The translations under genes were made by a program, and so were the position numbers. This document shows, in pieces, positions 33,374 through 37,429 of a DNA stretch of 37,429 nucleotides. The DNA comes from Simplicispira psychrophila DSM 11588 (GTDB lineage Bacteria; Pseudomonadota; Gammaproteobacteria; Burkholderiales; Burkholderiaceae_C). Position 1 is the first letter of the stretch. Each line of letters opens with the position of its first letter. The DNA lies in contig NZ_JHYS01000022.1 of assembly GCF_000688255.1 (NCBI RefSeq), positions 1 through 37,429 on the forward strand. Direction: 5' to 3'. The notes beneath the pieces were generated by a model that saw only the letters and a list, made by a program, of their open reading frames with translations, searched no databases and was not told the DNA's origin.

Positions 33374-33389
33374 CTAGAGATCCACGGCC

Positions 33390-34328
33390 ATGAACTTCAG
33401 CGACCTTGACAACGATACCGAAGGTAGCACGCGCGCGCACCAGGAGCGGGCCGCCGCTGCATCGCGCAGCACGTGGGTGAGCGTGGGGGTCAACCTGGTG
33501 CTGTCCACCCTCCAGATCGTGGTCGGCGTGCTGTCCAAGTCGCAAGGTCTGATTGCCGACGGCATCCATTCGCTGTCAGACTTGGTGGCTGACTTTGTCG
33601 TGCTGTTAGCCAATCACCATTCCCAAAAAGCGGCCGACAAGGAGCACCCGTATGGCCACCAGCGCTTTGAAACTGCTGCCTCGCTGGTGCTGGGCCTGCT
33701 GCTGCTGGGCGTGGGGGTGGGCATGGTGTGGCAGGCCGTGCTGAAGCTGGAAAACCCTGCGGAGGTGCCCCAGGTGCATGTGGTGGCCCTGTGGGTGGCG
33801 GGTGCGGCGCTGGTGAGCAAGGAGCTGTTGTTTCGCTACATGCTGGCGGTGGCCAAGCGCGTCAAGTCGAGCATGTTGGTGGCCAATGCGTGGCATGCGC
33901 GCTCGGATGCAGCCTCGTCGCTGGTGGTGGGCATCGGCATCGCTGGCAACCTGCTGGGTTACCCCATTCTTGACCCGATTGCAGCGCTGATCGTCGGCTT
34001 TATGGTGGCACGCATGGGCTGGACGTTTGGCTGGGATGCGCTGCACGACTTGATGGATCGCGCAGTCGATGAGCAAGAGGTGCAGGCGATTCGCCGGACG
34101 CTGCTCGATACCCCGGGCGTGAGCGGTGTACACGATGTGCACACGCGCAAGATGGGCGACATGATTGTGGTGGACGCGCACCTGGAGGTGGACGCCACGC
34201 TGACCGTCGAGGCCGGGCACGAGATCGCTGTTTTGGCGCGCCAGCGCGTCTTGCAGCGGCACCGCGTGCTCAACCTGATGGCCCATGTGGACCCTTGGCG
34301 CAAGCCCGATCTGGACCATCCGACGTAG
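33390..34328 (+). CDS. CDF-family divalent cation exporter (FieF-like)
   Basis: The 312-residue protein has six membrane segments and a C-terminal cytoplasmic metal-sensing domain (about 220-312). Its helix II has ADGIHSLSDLVADF and helix V HARSDAASS, i.e. an HxxxD plus HxxxD site, which usually goes with Zn-type transport; Fe-type members have DxxxD. The His-rich loop of DmeF is missing. It is a second, different CDF gene directly after dmeF (95 bases between). An inverted repeat lies just before its start. Substrate is probably Zn, Co or Fe, uncertain. Confidence 0.9.
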   Translation: MNFSDLDNDTEGSTRAHQERAAAASRSTWVSVGVNLVLSTLQIVVGVLSKSQGLIADGIHSLSDLVADFVVLLANHHSQKAADKEHPYGHQRFETAASLVLGLLLLGVGVGMVWQAVLKLENPAEVPQVHVVALWVAGAALVSKELLFRYMLAVAKRVKSSMLVANAWHARSDAASSLVVGIGIAGNLLGYPILDPIAALIVGFMVARMGWTFGWDALHDLMDRAVDEQEVQAIRRTLLDTPGVSGVHDVHTRKMGDMIVVDAHLEVDATLTVEAGHEIAVLARQRVLQRHRVLNLMAHVDPWRKPDLDHPT

Positions 34329-34332
34329 ATGC

Positions 34333-36876
<2,544 letters not shown>

Positions 36877-36960
36877 TGCAGTTGTCCTCAGAGCGTGGGC
36901 TGTCGCCAGTGTAGGCACAACACCGGGTAGGAAACGTCAGGTCTTTTGGTTTGAATGAAA

Positions 36961-37016
36961 CAGGCTGCAAACGCTTTCCCATCCAGCGCAAGCAGCTATT
37001 TTTTTGATAGTTTCAA
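36961..37016 (-). repeat. Intergenic repeat, copy i
   Basis: CAGGCTGCAAACGCTTTCCC followed by GCGCAAGCAGCTATTTTTTTG: reverse-orientation copy upstream of the ATPase gene. The stretch 36877-37148 holds this repeat and the inverted repeat at 37059-37107; no gene is seen in it. Confidence 0.6.
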
Positions 37017-37058
37017 TGCCAGTGCCAAAGTTCAGTGCGCCGCACAATGCAGGCAAAA

Positions 37059-37107
37059 CGCCTTGCCAGGAATGTGATGAAAACATCCTTCAGCCTTGGG
37101 CAAGGCG
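37059..37107. repeat. Perfect 9-bp inverted repeat
   Basis: CGCCTTGCC (37059-37067) and GGCAAGGCG (37099-37107) are exact inverted copies, with further pairing inside (AGGAATGT with ACATCCT). No T-run follows; it lies 42 bases before the IS left end. Confidence 0.6.
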
Positions 37108-37148
37108 CATGCTGTGGGCTTTGGCGTGACTGACCAAATGCGCGGCAA

Positions 37149-37211
37149 GCCCCGTCCAAGTCAGTCGGCTGCGCAGCAGCCTAGAGGCAGAGACGCCTGA
37201 TTTGGGCGGGC
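37149..37211. other. IS left-end folded structure, second copy
   Basis: GCCC (37149-37152) pairs with GGGC (37208-37211), CCAAGTCA (37156-37163) with TGATTTGG (37198-37205). Inside are GGCTGC-GCA-GCAGCC (37067+100 = 37167-37181) and AGGC-AGAGAC-GCCT (37185-37198). The fold matches that at 11-70 while the paired bases differ. Confidence 0.65.
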
Positions 37212-37222
37212 AAGGATAGCGC

Positions 37223-37240
37223 TGCCCGCGCAAGCGGGCA
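37223..37240 (-). other. Hairpin just past the tnpA stop
   Basis: TGCCCGC-GCAA-GCGGGCA, a perfect 7-bp stem seven bases beyond the tnpA stop codon. There is no T-run, so it is either a weak terminator or part of the IS left end. Confidence 0.5.
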
Positions 37241-37247
37241 TAGGTAT

Positions 37248-37429
37248 TCAGTGGGGCGTTTGCTGCTGCTCGATATACCTGCGGATCACATCAAGGGGAG
37301 CACCACCACAGGACGAGGCAAAGTAGGAAGGCGACCACAGCATGTTCTTCCAATACCTGTTGGCAATGTCCGGGCGCTCTTTTCGCAGCAGGCGGCTAGA
37401 CACGCCCTTGAGGCTGTTCACCAGGTTCG
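37248..37429 (-). CDS. tnpA: IS200/IS605-family transposase TnpA, C-terminal part (cut by window edge)
   Basis: The visible 60 residues read NLVNSLKGVSSRLLRKERPD, then WSPSYFASSCGGAPLDVIRRYIEQQQTPH and stop at 37248-37250. TnpA is a small HUH single-strand transposase. LVNSLKGVSSRLLRK and SYFASSCGGAPLDVIRRYIEQQ are highly conserved in IS200-type TnpA; the Tyr of RRYIEQQ is the catalytic nucleophile. The HUH motif lies outside the window. No frameshift is seen in this part, so the enzyme may be active and could serve the tnpB-only element at the left edge. Confidence 0.93.
   Translation of the reverse strand, partial: NLVNSLKGVSSRLLRKERPDIANRYWKNMLWSPSYFASSCGGAPLDVIRRYIEQQQTPH

Larger units (their letters stand above)
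37149..37429 (-). mobile_element. IS200/IS605-family element, left end and tnpA 3' part (runs off the window)
   Basis: It starts with a folded left end like that at position 11 and continues into a tnpA gene on the minus strand. In IS605-type elements tnpA and tnpB are divergent, so a tnpB on the plus strand would be expected beyond the window. Confidence 0.75.

Overview
The window looks like a chromosomal segment of a betaproteobacterium of the order Burkholderiales, most likely family Comamonadaceae (Rhodoferax/Acidovorax-like). This rests on high-GC coding sequence, the gene families present (scoAB, TrpXYZ-type ABC transporter, ETF-QO, Yej transporter, LuxR-PAS regulator) and about ten scattered copies of an intergenic repeat with a core like AGCAGCTAT or ATAGCTGCTAGCGC. 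I recall this repeat type from that family. No database search was possible.

Layout. 1-1234: an IS200/IS605-type element with a broken tnpB, a folded left end and a right-end hairpin. 1500-2222: an Lrp/AsnC regulator with a consensus-perfect Lrp box, then interleaved inverted repeats. 2223-5011 (minus): a TrpXYZ-like ABC transporter (ATPase, permease, binding protein). 5236-8191: ETF-ubiquinone oxidoreductase, an acyl-CoA thioesterase and an AhpD-like protein. 8352-8551: catalase debris. 8671-10670: a PAS-LuxR regulator divergent from scoAB, with a 20-bp palindrome between. 10821-13102: an HD-GYP protein and an RluA-type pseudouridine synthase.

13265-14929 is a decayed accessory island beside tRNA-Ser(GGA): an hsdM start joined to the end of a DUF45/YgjP-like metalloprotease, followed by a defective IS5-family element with a duplicated right end. 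15025-20737 returns to housekeeping genes: SPFH/NfeD pair, a large Orn/Lys/Arg decarboxylase, a periplasmic LigE-type DNA ligase and fabI. 20828-27257 is a yejABEF peptide-importer operon, interrupted between yejA and yejB by a lower-GC gene that resembles OGG-fold DNA glycosylase-like proteins. This is the best candidate for an undescribed (possibly defence-related) gene.

27464-31867: a PAS-PAS-GGDEF-EAL protein behind a sigma-54-like promoter and an NtrC-like palindrome, a lipocalin and an MHS-family carboxylate transporter. 32013-36876: a metal-homeostasis cluster with an RcnR-type repressor that keeps the full Ni/Co ligand set, a divergent DmeF exporter with an RcnR-like operator between them, a second CDF exporter and a P-type ATPase. 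37149-37429: the left end and tnpA 3' part of a second IS200/IS605 element. Its left end folds like the one at position 11 but with different paired bases.

How the genes work together: scoAB, ETF-QO and the thioesterase point to fatty-acid and ketone-body catabolism; yejABEF and the TrpXYZ-like system are nutrient importers; the 32-37 kb block handles divalent metal stress. The accessory DNA is mostly decaying and sits at the window ends, next to tRNA-Ser, and inside the yej operon.
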